From positions 7,936,001 to 8,000,000 of the forward strand of contig NC_048538.1 in NCBI RefSeq assembly GCF_902806685.2: a DNA stretch of 64,000 bases. The letters run 5' to 3'. A program made the translations under genes and the position numbers. The notes below the pieces were generated by a model. The model had not been told where the DNA came from and did no database searches. It worked only from the letters and a program-made list of their open reading frames with translations. This DNA is from Maniola hyperantus. Its lineage: Eukaryota; Arthropoda; Insecta; Lepidoptera; Nymphalidae. This document shows positions 1 to 10,290 of the stretch, piece by piece (the stretch's first letter is position 1; every line of letters begins with the position of its first letter).

Positions 1-1878
1 AACAGTAACACCTTTTGACCTCAATATAATTTAAAAGTGAGGGAATCATTAAGTCATTTACTTTTGTAATTTTGACCCTCTTAGGGTATAAAGACATTAA
101 AAAAGGTTGACAAACAATGCCCTATGTAGGTAGGTATGTATATCCCAATAACACGATAACCTGAATAATTAAATAGTATTATAAATAATTTTTTAACCTC
201 GTTAAAGACATTAACGGGTACACATTATGTATTATGAATATTTAAATAAAATTAACATTACAGATATCAAGAGAAAATTGAAATGGACGTGATTACTTTC
301 TCGTGTTATCGTAGATTTCTCAATTTTAATGTTGATCCATGTTTTAGCCTAGCGTAGTGTAGTTTCACTTTACGGGGAAATTACTTGCCCATATGTAATT
401 TCAATTAAGGGGTTTCGAAAGTCACGGAAGGCCAAGGGTAAAGCATAGTCCACTCGATACCTTCTCTGGCCATCGATATAGAATCTAGCTAGTATCGACA
501 ATTTACACATTATTTAAAATTGTTGTATAGGTATGGTATGATAAGTGATAGTAGCTTGCACTCTTGTGTTAGTAATAATTCATGAACAGTTGGATGTATT
601 TAAGCCACGGGAAGGCAGGTAGCAGGTAGAGACAGGGGCGGGCGACATCTGCGCTCGCGCAGCGGAGCAGTGAAAGTGGGTTGAATGCGGCGCAATTACT
701 TTCAGTTTCTCTTGTGCGCACGCTTCATCGTGGACTCGTTACAATAAACATTGCATCCCGTCGATTTCTCGCTCCGCTAAATTTCACCTTTTCCACTCTA
801 TTATACCTGCGCTGATTGACCTTCTCCCTACTGTACGCAGCGGCTGGAGATAGCACATATCTGCCTTTACTTTTTAATTAATTTGACAGCATATAATTTA
901 GACTGGTCTTAAGATTCGAGATCTCGAGTCTTGACCTCATCCCTGAAGCCTCGTTAAGCTTGTTAAGAAACTATACCGGAGATAAGTCTTTAGGTAGAGT
1001 AACAAACCTACGCATGTTAAATATGTATAAGGAAAATTTAATGTTTCACTTGATTGTAATGAGGAACTCAAGTATTGCAATTGGTTCATATTATTTGCAT
1101 TACAATGGAAGGATTCATTAAAAAAGTGCAGCCCATTTTATGAAAATACAAGCAACCTCTCTGGCTATGTACGAGTTGCCTACCATACCATTTGAAATTA
1201 TTGTGAGTTAATCTTCTAAGATACAGCTAAGTTAAGTTAGCGTTACCAACTTTTTTTTACCCGACTGCGGCAAAGCCAAAAGGAAGCATTCACTGGAAGG
1301 TGCCTTACAACTAATTTTATGGATTTCTAATTATTGTTTTACATACTTCCTGTTTATTTCGAATTCTAGATCATTGTGCCCAGTGCCTGTTCAAAATTAT
1401 TAAGTTATGGCGCCAAATGGCAAACTAAATTTATTTTCATCGAATATGCCATTAGAAAACTCCTGTGTTATAAAAATGCGTGTTTAGCGTGCGGTGAAGA
1501 GCGACCTAGAAAGTAAAACTTTCGTCGCTCGCGTCCGCGGCTCGCGCAGCCTTCGTTATTGCTTCGCCTACCGCCAATTTTATTAAAATCCGGTTCACAT
1601 TTTTTAAATAATGTCACATAAGATTTTATGCATTATAATACTTTTGATAAATTTGTTTTTAATAAGGTTGGACAGGGTTGGGCCGATTGGCAGTTCATGA
1701 AAAAAAGCTAACTTGGCATTTATGACATTTTGCGTAGGTACCATAGGTACCTATTGAAAAAGTTAATAGTAGTACTTCCAAATTATACTCTTCTTTGCCT
1801 GAAGCTGGTAGTGATTTTAAATTCAAGTTAGTCATAATTCAAAAATATAAAGATCCTACGGAACCCATTTATATACCA
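1..1878. other. AT-rich intergenic or intronic DNA, with one GC-rich islet
   Basis: No reading frame of useful length and no recognised transposon lies here. The stretch is AT-rich except at about 610-860, where CpG-containing sequence appears (GGGCGGGCG, CGCTCGCGCAGCGG). That islet also carries a TGACCTTC word at 817-824, a nuclear-receptor half-site (GAAGGTCA on the other strand). At 1257-1290 there is a short fragment of a repeat beginning ACCCGACTGCGGCAAAGCC, with related fragments near 18377 and 45124. A second CpG-rich patch lies at 1515-1570. A regulatory role for the islets is only a guess. Confidence 0.5.
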
Positions 1879-2090
1879 CTAGATGATGCCCGCGACTTCG
1901 TCCGCGTGGATTTAGGTTTTTCAAAAATCCCGTGGGAACTCTTTGATTTTCCGGGATAAAGTAGCCTATGTCCTTCCCCGGGTATAAGCTACCTCTGTAC
2001 TAAATTTCAACAAAATCGGTTGAACCGTTGGGCTGTGAAAAGCTAGCAGACATACAGACACACTTTCGCATTTATAATATTAGTATGGAT
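1879..2090 (+). repeat. CGACTTCG-family interspersed repeat (Lep1/Helitron-like), near full length
   Basis: This copy runs from CTAGATGATGCCCGCGACTT through CCCGTGGGAACTCTTTGAT, CCGGGATAAAGTAGCCTATG and GTGAAAAGCTAGCAGACA to ATTTATAATATTAGTATGGAT. The same block order recurs more than a dozen times in the window in both orientations, which makes it a dispersed family. From memory it matches the very common lepidopteran non-autonomous element often attributed to Helitrons (Lep1-like), with CTAG at one end and ATTAGTATGGAT at the other. It has no coding capacity. The Helitron attribution is unverified. Confidence 0.8.
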
Positions 2091-2185
2091 AATATTAGTA
2101 ATAAATATGGATTGATGTACTTAAGTTTGAAAAACAACCACATCAAATATAATAGAACATAATATAATACATATAGATATAGTTC

Positions 2186-2334
2186 GCGACAGGTCGAGAT
2201 AGCAATCGGGGTATGAGGCGGGGGGACGCCCAGCACACCCGCACATCACCCGCGCTCACCCGCACATGGTTAGCGCATGCGGCTGTGCAAGTGTGCATGA
2301 CGTTCCCTCTCCGATTGCCATCTCGACCTGTCGC
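2186..2334. mobile_element. Small MITE-like element with 24-bp inverted ends
   Basis: The left end, 2186-2209, and the right end, 2311-2334, are inverted copies that differ at a single base. The 101-bp interior is GC-rich and has short CCGCAC and CGCTCACCCGCAC direct repeats. The flanks are AT-rich, so the element stands out by base composition. I recall similar GACAGGTCGAGATGGCAATCG sequences in other Lepidoptera, but no family name. It encodes nothing. Confidence 0.65.
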
Positions 2335-3366
2335 TGTCGGTATAGGCACAGAATATAATATAATAGAGGTATATCGAAAAATATTCCCAGAATAAAATAA
2401 TTTACCTACTGATTGAATAATATGGTCAAACTTACGAAAATGGTACTATAATATATTACAATATTTTAAAAAGTATATATTACGTTCAGGAACATTTTAT
2501 ATCAGTCTCTTAACGATTCTTCCAGAAATTACTTATTGGGTTAGGTGATGTAATGTAGTTACACTACTACCATCTAAAATGATGAAGATATCAAATAAAT
2601 GAATACGTGCTAAACACGAACACTGTGTTAAAAATACATAGCCAATGCGTTGCATCCGAAAAGAAATTAATGAAAATGAAAGTAGCCTACTTAGGTTCGC
2701 AAACCACGCGCGCTGCGGGCAGGCCGCGCTTTCTCTCGTTTTTTAAAATTTAATCTATGCTTTTTATCTCTTTATGGTTTATGCTAGATGATAGAATCAC
2801 ATGCAATTATCAGGCAAATTCTTCAAATATAAGTATATCTACGGTAGTTACTCAATATGAAACGAATACTAGGTACCTACTTTTTATTTGCGACACTTAA
2901 ATTGATTACAACTTTAAAACAAGCTAATCATTTTCCTATTGATGATTAAAAGTTAAAATAATATTATGTACCTACTTTAGGGTCTATACAATAATTATGC
3001 TGTATTTTCGTATTTTTAATTTACATAGGTTAAATTTAAATTACATACGGTACAGTGTAAATGTACCTACTCATATCTAAAGTATAGATACAAACTCGGG
3101 AAAGCTAAATTTAGTTTGAGAAGTACTGGGCTTGCTTTCTCTGCCATGTTTTTTGAGCGTTTGCTTTCTAGAGATTGGAACTAGGCTAGATCGTGGGTGT
3201 CTTAGCCCTGCGATACGAAATGCTTTTTCAAATAGTACGATCCTAAGCCAGTGGTTTTCGTACGTCCTATTAATAAAGAAACTGTTATTTAAGATCAATT
3301 AGTTATTCGCCTGGCAAGAGCAAGATCCTCTTTTTTGCAAAAACAACTTGGTATCGAGTAGAAATT
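2335..3366. other. AT-rich unique sequence, no gene seen
   Basis: This stretch is AT-rich and has no recognised repeat or reading frame worth reporting. A short GC patch occurs near 2697-2735 (ACGCGCGCTGCGGGCAGGCC). Short TACCTAC and TAGGTAC words typical of lepidopteran non-coding DNA are frequent. Confidence 0.45.
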
Positions 3367-3416
3367 AAACAAAAAGTGGAATACTGGACAAATGTCCAGT
3401 ATTCCACTTTTTGTTT
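3367..3416. repeat. Perfect 24-bp palindrome with a 2-base spacer
   Basis: Left arm 3367-3390 (AAACAAAAAGTGGAATACTGGACA) is exactly complementary to right arm 3393-3416, separated only by AA. It would extrude as a cruciform or fold as an RNA hairpin. It is not inside any repeat family that I recognise. Confidence 0.9.
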
Positions 3417-3543
3417 TGAAGCAATAAATAAACTGAATTTCTTTATCAGTTTTATCATTTCATCACAAGTTTATCACTTGAGTTGACCATTTTATAGATA
3501 TACTTAGGTATCATTTAGGCTAAAAAAAACCATCTTCCAATAT

Positions 3544-3714
3544 CCAAAACCACTACAAAGTAAAAAATAACTTTTGTTTCTACACGTGTAGGTATGTTGA
3601 AGTCGGGCGAGCTTGCCGCTTTGATTTCTAGTTACTTTAATTATGCTCGCCCGTCTTCATACATACATACACGTGTAGAAACAAAAGTTATTTTTTAGTT
3701 TGTAGTGGTTTTGG
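3544..3714. repeat. Long inverted repeat, about 70-bp arms with a 32-base loop
   Basis: Arm 3544-3612 and arm 3645-3714 pair over almost their whole length, with about four mismatches and one single-base gap. The outer part contains CCAAAACCACTACAAA and the inner part ends in CGGGCGAGC. The loop is AT-rich. The right arm runs directly into an AACCGACTTCC-family repeat (GGAAGTCGGTTTTT), and CACTACAAAGTAAAAAATAA also occurs, as its complement, beside another copy of that family near 25500. The hairpin is therefore probably a terminal or rearranged part of that family. Confidence 0.85.
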
Positions 3715-4488
3715 AAGTCGGTTTTTCATATATATTTTTTTAAGATTTTTAGTGTAAGGAGTCATTGTTTGGTGCCTAAAATATCAATTCACCACCAAAA
3801 CTTTCTAAATCCACACGGCAGGAGTTCAGTACCTTGCAGCATCAGGATTGAAGAGTTGGGACTACAAACAAAGTCTATGCCCGGCATTAAAAATATTATT
3901 TCACCAGGAACAGTTCCTGGATCTTTATAGTTTAGGAGTGCTGTACCATGCATCATCAGGTTTGAGGAGTTTGGACTTCTAGTGTAGTCATGAAGCCGTT
4001 GCTTGATACCTAAAATATCTATTCACCATCAGAAGTTCACGAATCCGCACGGCTTAGGAGTTCAGAACCTTGCAGCATCATGATTGAGGAGTTGGGATCC
4101 GTAATCCAATAGTTTATACTTGTCATCAAAAATAATATTGCATCATCCGCAGTTCCTGAATCACTTTAGTAGGAGTGCTGTAGCCCTACATCATCAGGGT
4201 TGAGGAGTTGGGACTCGGAGTCCAAGCATAAACTCGTTGCTTGGTACCTACAATATTAATTCACTATTCAGAACACTCCCTGAATCTTAATAACTTAGAC
4301 GGGCAGTAACCCTGCAGCATCAGGATTGAGGAGTTGGTTCCAGAAATTTTTATGGGACCACCACGCAAACATCCTTTGTTGATTAAAAAAAAATTGCAAA
4401 TCGGTCCAGAAGCCTCGAAAAAATCGGTGAACATACATTAAAAGAAACGAGCCGAATTGAGAACCACCTACTTTTTGGAAGTCGGTTT
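3715..4488 (+). repeat. AACCGACTTCC-family element with internal ~120-bp repeat units
   Basis: Both edges read GGAAGTCGGTTT in the same orientation. Inside, a diverged unit recurs about every 120 bp; its clearest core is GCATCAGGATTGAGGAGTTGG, preceded by a TGAATC/GAATCC...TTAGGAGT block. Cores are seen near 3840, 3955, 4075, 4190 and 4318. A second, reverse-oriented copy with the same internal units lies at 24917-25540 and a shortened one at 18994-19252. No reading frame survives across the units, so this is a non-coding repetitive element. Confidence 0.75.
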
Positions 4489-4576
4489 AAATTATCTATA
4501 GGATTAGGCTGGATTACCTATTTAATTTCCGGTAACTTCCGGTCTTTTGCACAATTATAAATGTTTATCCACTGTT

Positions 4577-4793
4577 GATATTATAAAAGCGAAAATGTGT
4601 TTGTTTATTGGTTTGTCCTTCAATCACACCACTATAGAGCAACGGATTGACCTGATTTTTTAGATGGATATACTTAGTCGAAGACCTGGAGAGTCACATA
4701 GGCTACATTTCATCCCGGAAAATCAAAATGTTCCCACGGGATATTTGAAAATCTGAATCCACACGGATGAAGTCGCGGGCATCATCAGCTAGT
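4577..4793 (-). repeat. CGACTTCG-family repeat, reverse orientation
   Basis: It reads GATATTATAAAAGCGAAAATGTG at the left and CACACGGATGAAGTCGCGGGC then ATCATCAGCTAGT at the right. The internal block is diverged (GGTTTGTCCTTCAATCACACC in place of the TCTGTCTGTC tract), so it belongs to a subfamily shared with the copies at 46245 and 49950. Confidence 0.75.
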
Positions 4794-5204
4794 TTGTAAT
4801 AAAATAGTAGGAATAAATCCGTTAATTATTAATTTTTGCCCGGTTTTATGGTGGAATCCTTGTAGTGCTAATCGAATCTAACAAGCACATAACAGTTTTT
4901 TTTATATTGGATGAATTTCCTATTTGCTGCTTCTATAAAACTTACCGCAAATCGGTAATTGTAATAAATCACTGATAGTAAATAAGTCATAATCTGCTTG
5001 TTGTTGTAAGCCTTGTTATAAATAAATACGTAATCGGTGTGAAAGGGTAGCTACGCCGCATGTGGTAAAGTGACTTCTCATATATAGAGTAATTGAAATA
5101 ATAATTATTATTAAAACATTCCTAAACTGTAATCTTTCAAATGACAAAGAGATTGTTGCTTTATAGACAAACTTTAAGATTTTTAGGACAAGAAAAAACA
5201 AATA
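4794..5204. other. AT-rich sequence, nothing recognised
   Basis: I see no gene, SINE or terminal inverted repeat in this stretch. Confidence 0.4.
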
Positions 5205-5475
5205 CAAACCAGTCAAGCGTGAGTCGGATTCCGTACCATCGTATAAGAAATAATACTTTCTAATTTTTTTGTGATGTAACCACAAATTCACGGTATATGG
5301 ATTTTTCTTTTTACTTGTGCTATAAGACATTGCTACCTGCCTTTCATGATTCTTTAGTGAAGTACCCTATAGATTTTAATTCCCTTGACGGGTCTTGCTT
5401 GACAGACACGACAAACTGACAACGAAGTGATCATATAATGTGCCCTCATTTCCTTGGGGATACAAAACCCTAAAC
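5205..5475 (-). repeat. GGCCAAGTGCGAG-family repeat, degenerate copy
   Basis: It contains CCAGTCAAGCGTGAGTCGGA, then TTCCGTACCATCG, GATGTAACCACAAATTCACGG, CTATAAGACAT, and GACAACGAAGTGATCATATAA near the right end. These are the diverged blocks of the family whose better copies lie at 20797-21228 and 51955-52448. The orientation is opposite to those copies. Confidence 0.65.
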
Positions 5476-5760
5476 TAGTAAAATAATTCGGTGATCGGAT
5501 TTTTATTTTGTATATAACGTCGCGGAACTACGCGCCCGCGCCACCATGCCTAAAAGAAAGTTCTCTTTCGCTTTGCTTTATTTTTTGAATATATAAATGA
5601 TTAATGGGTTCGGAATACAATACAGCTTTAAAACAAACCATTAGAATGTAAGTTTGAGTTAGAAAGTCCTTATAAGTTTTGGAAAGTATAAGAAAATTAA
5701 AAGTTAGTATTTAAAAAGGTTTTATAAGTGGCGGTGAATCTTTTTAATGATCAAATACCA

Positions 5761-5937
5761 TATGATGCCCGCGACTTTGTTCGCGTGGATTTTAAGTTTT
5801 AAAAAGGTCTTTCCCTGGGATGTAAACTATCTCCGTTCCAAATTTCGTCAAAATCGGTTAAACGGAAAGGCCGTGAAAAGCTAGCAAACAGATAGACAGA
5901 CCTACTTTCGCATTATAATATTAGTTTTGATATGGAT
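5761..5937 (+). repeat. CGACTTCG-family repeat
   Basis: This copy starts TATGATGCCCGCGACTTTG and ends CATTATAATATTAGTTTTG. It lacks most of the CCGTGGGAACTCTTTG segment, so it is internally deleted. Confidence 0.7.
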
Positions 5938-6412
5938 TACCTGTGAAATCGGTAAACTAGGTATGAAAGAGATAGGCGCTTTATTACTGTTTTTCACATA
6001 CCTTATACCTACCTACGTAGTTAAAAGAGTTTTGGTGTAGAGTTAGCGACCTGTGTACATTGTGCGTGTAAACAAAAGCGATTAAATGAACAAAATCTTT
6101 TTATTGGAAGGATATAAAACTTAATCTAAGTTTATAAAAGTCAAAAGTTGCTTTCCTCAGTTAGGTAGAGAAAGAAAAATAATCCAGGGTTGAGGGTAAA
6201 TTGTGATTTAATCCGGAAAAATCACATTGCCCGTCATGCCTCTTTTCTTTCTAAACTACTATGAAGGAATAAAATAGAATTCGTAAAAACCATCCTAAAA
6301 ATAAATGAAAATCCCTTCTTAATATCTACTTGAAAAATTTCAAGTTTCTACAAAACAGTTTTTAAGCTGCAATTAATATGTCAATCAATTACTTTATCAT
6401 TTTATGTATGTA
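5938..6412. other. AT-rich sequence, nothing recognised
   Basis: No gene or named repeat is visible. Short TACCTAC words are present. Confidence 0.4.
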
Positions 6413-6585
6413 CTAGCTGATGTCCGCGACTTCGTTCGCGTGGATTTAGTTTTTTGAAAATCCCGTGGGAACTCTTAAATTTTCCGGGACAAAAGGGATG
6501 CAAGCTATCTCTGTACCAAATTTCGTCAAAATCGGTTGAACGGTTGAGCCGTGAAAAGCTAGCAGACAGACAGACAGACACACTT
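6413..6585 (+). repeat. CGACTTCG-family repeat, left half, split by the LOA-like element
   Basis: This half runs from CTAGCTGATGTCCGCGACTT to AGACAGACAGACACACTT. The missing right end (TCGCATTTATAATATTAGTATGGAT) reappears at 12470-12494 on the far side of the retrotransposon, so the two pieces are one repeat that was interrupted by the insertion. The last 14 bases of this half are the target-site duplication. Confidence 0.9.
6572..6585. repeat. Target-site duplication, left copy, of the LOA-like element
   Basis: AGACAGACACACTT here is identical to 12456-12469. The preceding bases differ (C here, G there), so the duplication is exactly 14 bp. It lies in the CAGA-rich part of the host repeat. 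Confidence 0.92.
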
Positions 6586-6672
6586 CTTTCTTTCTTTCTT
6601 CGCTCTGGGCTGGTTTCCGCACTTAAACGTTTCCGTCTGTTGTGCGTGCATTGCCCCTCCCCGCCGAAGTCT
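6586..6672 (-). other. 3' untranslated region and (AAAG)n tail of the LOA-like element
   Basis: Only about 70 bases separate the ORF2 stop from the tail. The tail reads AAGAAAGAAAGAAAG on the minus strand (6586-6600), so this element ends in a short microsatellite and not in poly(A). That is usual for several I-superclade elements. Confidence 0.8.
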
Positions 6673-9600
6673 TCACTCCAGCCATCCAAGCTCGCTCCAG
6701 AAGCCAAATAGACCGCCCAGGTTGCCGAGGGCTTCATGGAGTGAGGTCGGGGATCCTAAATGGCGCTCGCGTTGATCTGCTACGCCCGTACATTCCAGGA
6801 GTACGTGCGTCGGTGTTTCATCGACCTCCATGCAGGCCCTGCACAGAGGACTGTCGGTGACACCTATAACGAAAAGGTGTTTGTTTAGTGGGCTATGCCC
6901 TGTTATGAGTCCCACCACCTTCCTAAGTTTACCTCTGTCCAGGCGGAGTAGTATGTTAGTTTGTCGTTTGTCTATGTTGGGGAAAGCCTCTTTTGCTTGC
7001 CTGCAGTCTGTTGTGTTAGCCCATAGTTTCGAATGTTCTTTTAGTGTTAGTTCATGCAACCAGGTTTTATACTCACTGAAGGGTATGGGAACGATAGGTT
7101 CTGGTCCTGTCACCTTCAGTGTCGTAGCCTTTCGTGCTAGTGCGTCTGCCGCCTCGTTTCCCTGGTCTCCATCATGTCCTTTGACCCACCTTAGGGTGAT
7201 GTCATTTGACATGGCGAGAGTTTGCAGAGCCTTGTGGCAGTCTTGTATAAGTTGGGAGGTCGTCGAGAATCTAGCCAAGGCTTTGAGAGCAGCTTGGCTA
7301 TCAGAGTTAATGTTAATCTTAAAGTTTGTTACCTGTCGATTGGTCATGGATATAGCTGCGGTCATAATGCCCACACACTCTGCTTGGAAGACAGAGTTAT
7401 CCTTACCGAGTGCGTGACTTATCCTCATGTTCAGTTCTTGGCAATAGGCTCCTGCACCTGTGCCAGTTTTGGTTTTGGATCCGTCGGTGTACACTTCTAT
7501 TGCATCTTGTGTTGACCTCGGATTCATGTTCTTTCCTGTGTTTATCTTATAGTTTTTGTCTAGTATGTGTTGTTTTTTGGTTCTGTCACATTTCCACTCC
7601 AGACGTGGCTCTTTGTTTATGCTTTGCAAAAGAATTTTAGTATGCATTGTGTTGTGTTCTTTCCAATGACCCGAGGTTTTCAGTCTCAAGGCTGCGAGTG
7701 TTGCTTCTTCTTTAATGTGTAGGTATAGGGGTGGAATCCCCAGTATGATTTCGAGTGCTGCTGTTGGTGTAGTACTCATGCAGCCGGTAATGGCGAGGCA
7801 TGCTTGTCGTTGGAATTTCTGTAGTTCTTGCTGGGCGGTTGTAAGGAGAGTTCTTGGCCACCATACAAGTGCAGCATAAGTTAGTGAACATCTTACAACC
7901 GCTAGGTATAACCATTTCATTATTTTTGGTTTTAGTCCCCATTTTTTCCCCAGCATGCGTTTGCATTGATTTAGTATTGTAAGTGATTTTTTAATTTTAT
8001 CTTCTGTGTGCCTTTTCCAGCTGAGCTTGCTGTCCAGCGTCACACCGAGGTACTTTACTTCAGTGGACAGTTCAAGGCTTGTGTTGAACAAGGTTGGTGG
8101 TTTTGTTAGCTCAATTTTCCTTTTGTTGGTAAACAGTATCATCTCTGTTTTCTTTGGATTTACTGTAAGTTCATTTTCATCGCACCATCTTTCGATTAAG
8201 CGCAAAGCTCGTTGCATGATTTCATATAGTGTGTTTTCTAGTTTACCACTGATTAGGATGGTGAGATCATCCGCATAACCAATGGTGTAGAACCCACTTT
8301 TGTTTAGTTTAGTTATTAGGTCGTCAACTACCAGGTTCCACAGGATTGGTGATAAAACACCTCCTTGTGGGCAGCCTCTCGCTACTATACCTTTTGTGAC
8401 TCCGTTGATGTCCAGTTGTATAATTCTCTGTTCCAGCATTACTCTTATCCAGCTGCGTATAGTTTTTGGCACCTTGTATCGTCCCAAGGCTTTGTCAATG
8501 CTATCAAAAGTTGTTTTGTCAAAGGCTCCCTCAATATCTATGAAAATGCCTAATGTCGATAGTTTGTTTTCTAAGTCATGCTCGATTTTGGAAACAACAG
8601 AGTGCAAAGCGGTTTCTGTTGATTTACCCGTACTGTAGGCATGTTGGTTTGGATGTAGTGGTATATGCTTTAAAGTTCTGTCCCTGAGAGACCGGTCGAC
8701 CAGTCTTTCGAGCGTCTTTAGTAGAAATGACGTAAGGCTGATTGGTCTGAAGGACTTTGGCAATGTGTAGTCGCTCCTACCAGGTTTTGGTAGGAAGACC
8801 ACCTTTACTTCTCTCCAGGCCGTTGGGATGTATTTGTATGCTATGCAGGCCTTGTATATTATTTCCAGCCAAGGCGTCAGTTGAAGTTTTCCCCATTGTA
8901 GAAGGGCTGGGAAAATGGTATCGGTCCCTCCTGTTTTGAAGGGGTGAAAGGTGTCAATAGCCCAGCTGATTCTGTCTCGCGTGACTATGTTGTTGGCAAG
9001 GTCCCAATCCTCTTCTACTGGATGGTGACCAAGGGTGTTCACCCAGTCTGTTGAATCTACTATTCTACAGCCAGGGAAGTGTGTTTCGATGAGCGTTTCG
9101 CTTATCTCTTTGTCGTCCTTGGTGTATGTTCCGTCAGCTTTCCTCAGCGAGCCGAGTGTGCGGGTGTTATCATTTGCTAGAATCTTGCGTATGCGCGCAG
9201 CAGTATCGTTTGATTCTATGCTCATGCAAAACTTTTGCCAGGAATTTTTTTCCTTTTCCCTGACGCGTTTATTGTATTGGTATTGGGCCTCCTTATAGTT
9301 GTCCCAATCTTGTTCTTGTTTGGTGTTTTTGGCTCTGTTGAAAAGATGTCTAAGTTTTTTCCTCATTCTTTCCAGATCAGGGCCCCACCAGCTGTTTTTC
9401 GATGATTGTTTTATGTTGTTTTTCTTTAGGGGGCAAGCTTGTTCATAGCTTGTTCTAATATATTTTGTTAGTTTATTTACGTTTCCTTCGATGTTATCTA
9501 TATCATCGATGTTTTTTGGTTTATTTACACCTATCTGTTGTGTCAGAAGGTTTTTGTATTTCAATATGTTGGTTTTCCTAGGATTTCTCTTTGGTACATG

Positions 9601-10290
9601 TTGAGTGATCCTGAGATCCAGCTCATAGCATATCCGCCTGTGGTCAGAGAGAGAGGGCTCGTCACTGACTCTCCAGTTCTTTACATGGTCTGCGGCTCTG
9701 GTTGACGCTAGGGTTAGATCTATTATGGTTTGGTACCTACTCGTCACAAAAGTCGGTTCGGTACCCATATTAATAATTGTTAGGTTAGTGGTTAGTAGGA
9801 AATTTATTAAACTCTCACCACGTTTGTTGTTGGCTGTGCATCCCCACAGGTTGTGGTGTGCGTTGCTGTCGACAGAGATGATTAAATCCATGTCGTTATC
9901 CTCACAGTATGTTACAAGCTCCACCAATTCTTTTGTTGGTATTCCGTCCTCGATGGGCATGTATATTGATGCTAGGACCACCGGTTTTGGCGGTCGCCCC
10001 ATGCCTTGTTGTATTCCGTTATTTATTTTAACTGCTGTCAGATCTCTGGAACAGTATTGTGTTAGTAGTAACGTTGTAATACAGCGTGGAATGTAGATGC
10101 ATGTTCTTGGTGGTTCATCACTGCTGTGTGAAAAGATCTTACCATGACAGCTTCCGAAACCACATATGGTTTTTCCCCTGACCCACGGCTCCTGGATCAG
10201 GGCGATGGTCTCGTTCTCAACCTCCAGCTGCCTACGTAACGTGGCCGTGGCAAGGTGTTTGTGCTGGAGGTTGGTTTGGATGATTTTTAT
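6673..10290 (-). CDS. ORF2 polyprotein: AP endonuclease, reverse transcriptase, RNase H, CCHC
   Basis: This enzyme nicks target DNA and copies the element RNA onto the nick. The first in-frame ATG is at 10002 and gives 1109 residues, but the same frame stays open upstream to 10431, and codons from about 10290 encode the start of the endonuclease (IKIIQTNLQHKHLATATL, then ALIQEPW). The true product is therefore about 1205 residues. Numbered from the ATG: endonuclease DSNAHHNLWGC 45-55 and SLSDHRR 117-123; RT about 400-700 with FIDIEGAFD (Asp489), GCPQGGVLSP 543-552 and GYADD 575-579; RNase H about 835-960 with Asp840, Glu875, Asp901 and Asp953; CX2CX8HX4C at 1054-1071. All catalytic residues that I can check are present. 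The start is uncertain because no ATG precedes the endonuclease core. Confidence 0.9.
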   Translation of the reverse strand: MKIIQTNLQHKHLATATLRRQLEVENETIALIQEPWVRGKTICGFGSCHGKIFSHSSDEPPRTCIYIPRCITTLLLTQYCSRDLTAVKINNGIQQGMGRPPKPVVLASIYMPIEDGIPTKELVELVTYCEDNDMDLIISVDSNAHHNLWGCTANNKRGESLINFLLTTNLTIINMGTEPTFVTSRYQTIIDLTLASTRAADHVKNWRVSDEPSLSDHRRICYELDLRITQHVPKRNPRKTNILKYKNLLTQQIGVNKPKNIDDIDNIEGNVNKLTKYIRTSYEQACPLKKNNIKQSSKNSWWGPDLERMRKKLRHLFNRAKNTKQEQDWDNYKEAQYQYNKRVREKEKNSWQKFCMSIESNDTAARIRKILANDNTRTLGSLRKADGTYTKDDKEISETLIETHFPGCRIVDSTDWVNTLGHHPVEEDWDLANNIVTRDRISWAIDTFHPFKTGGTDTIFPALLQWGKLQLTPWLEIIYKACIAYKYIPTAWREVKVVFLPKPGRSDYTLPKSFRPISLTSFLLKTLERLVDRSLRDRTLKHIPLHPNQHAYSTGKSTETALHSVVSKIEHDLENKLSTLGIFIDIEGAFDKTTFDSIDKALGRYKVPKTIRSWIRVMLEQRIIQLDINGVTKGIVARGCPQGGVLSPILWNLVVDDLITKLNKSGFYTIGYADDLTILISGKLENTLYEIMQRALRLIERWCDENELTVNPKKTEMILFTNKRKIELTKPPTLFNTSLELSTEVKYLGVTLDSKLSWKRHTEDKIKKSLTILNQCKRMLGKKWGLKPKIMKWLYLAVVRCSLTYAALVWWPRTLLTTAQQELQKFQRQACLAITGCMSTTPTAALEIILGIPPLYLHIKEEATLAALRLKTSGHWKEHNTMHTKILLQSINKEPRLEWKCDRTKKQHILDKNYKINTGKNMNPRSTQDAIEVYTDGSKTKTGTGAGAYCQELNMRISHALGKDNSVFQAECVGIMTAAISMTNRQVTNFKININSDSQAALKALARFSTTSQLIQDCHKALQTLAMSNDITLRWVKGHDGDQGNEAADALARKATTLKVTGPEPIVPIPFSEYKTWLHELTLKEHSKLWANTTDCRQAKEAFPNIDKRQTNILLRLDRGKLRKVVGLITGHSPLNKHLFVIGVTDSPLCRACMEVDETPTHVLLECTGVADQRERHLGSPTSLHEALGNLGGLFGFWSELGWLE

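Noticed and set aside
3715..4488. A CRISPR array, suggested by repeated blocks at regular spacing
   Set aside because: The units are diverged along their whole length, about 120 bp, and dispersed in a eukaryotic genome. There are no short identical repeats with unique spacers.
5016..5330. A 104-codon minus-strand frame as a membrane protein
   Set aside because: It overlaps a degenerate dispersed repeat, and its hydrophobic residues come from T-rich sequence.
6830..9298. Plus-strand frames opposite the LOA ORF2
   Set aside because: They are complements of a long conserved reading frame on the minus strand and have no independent family match.
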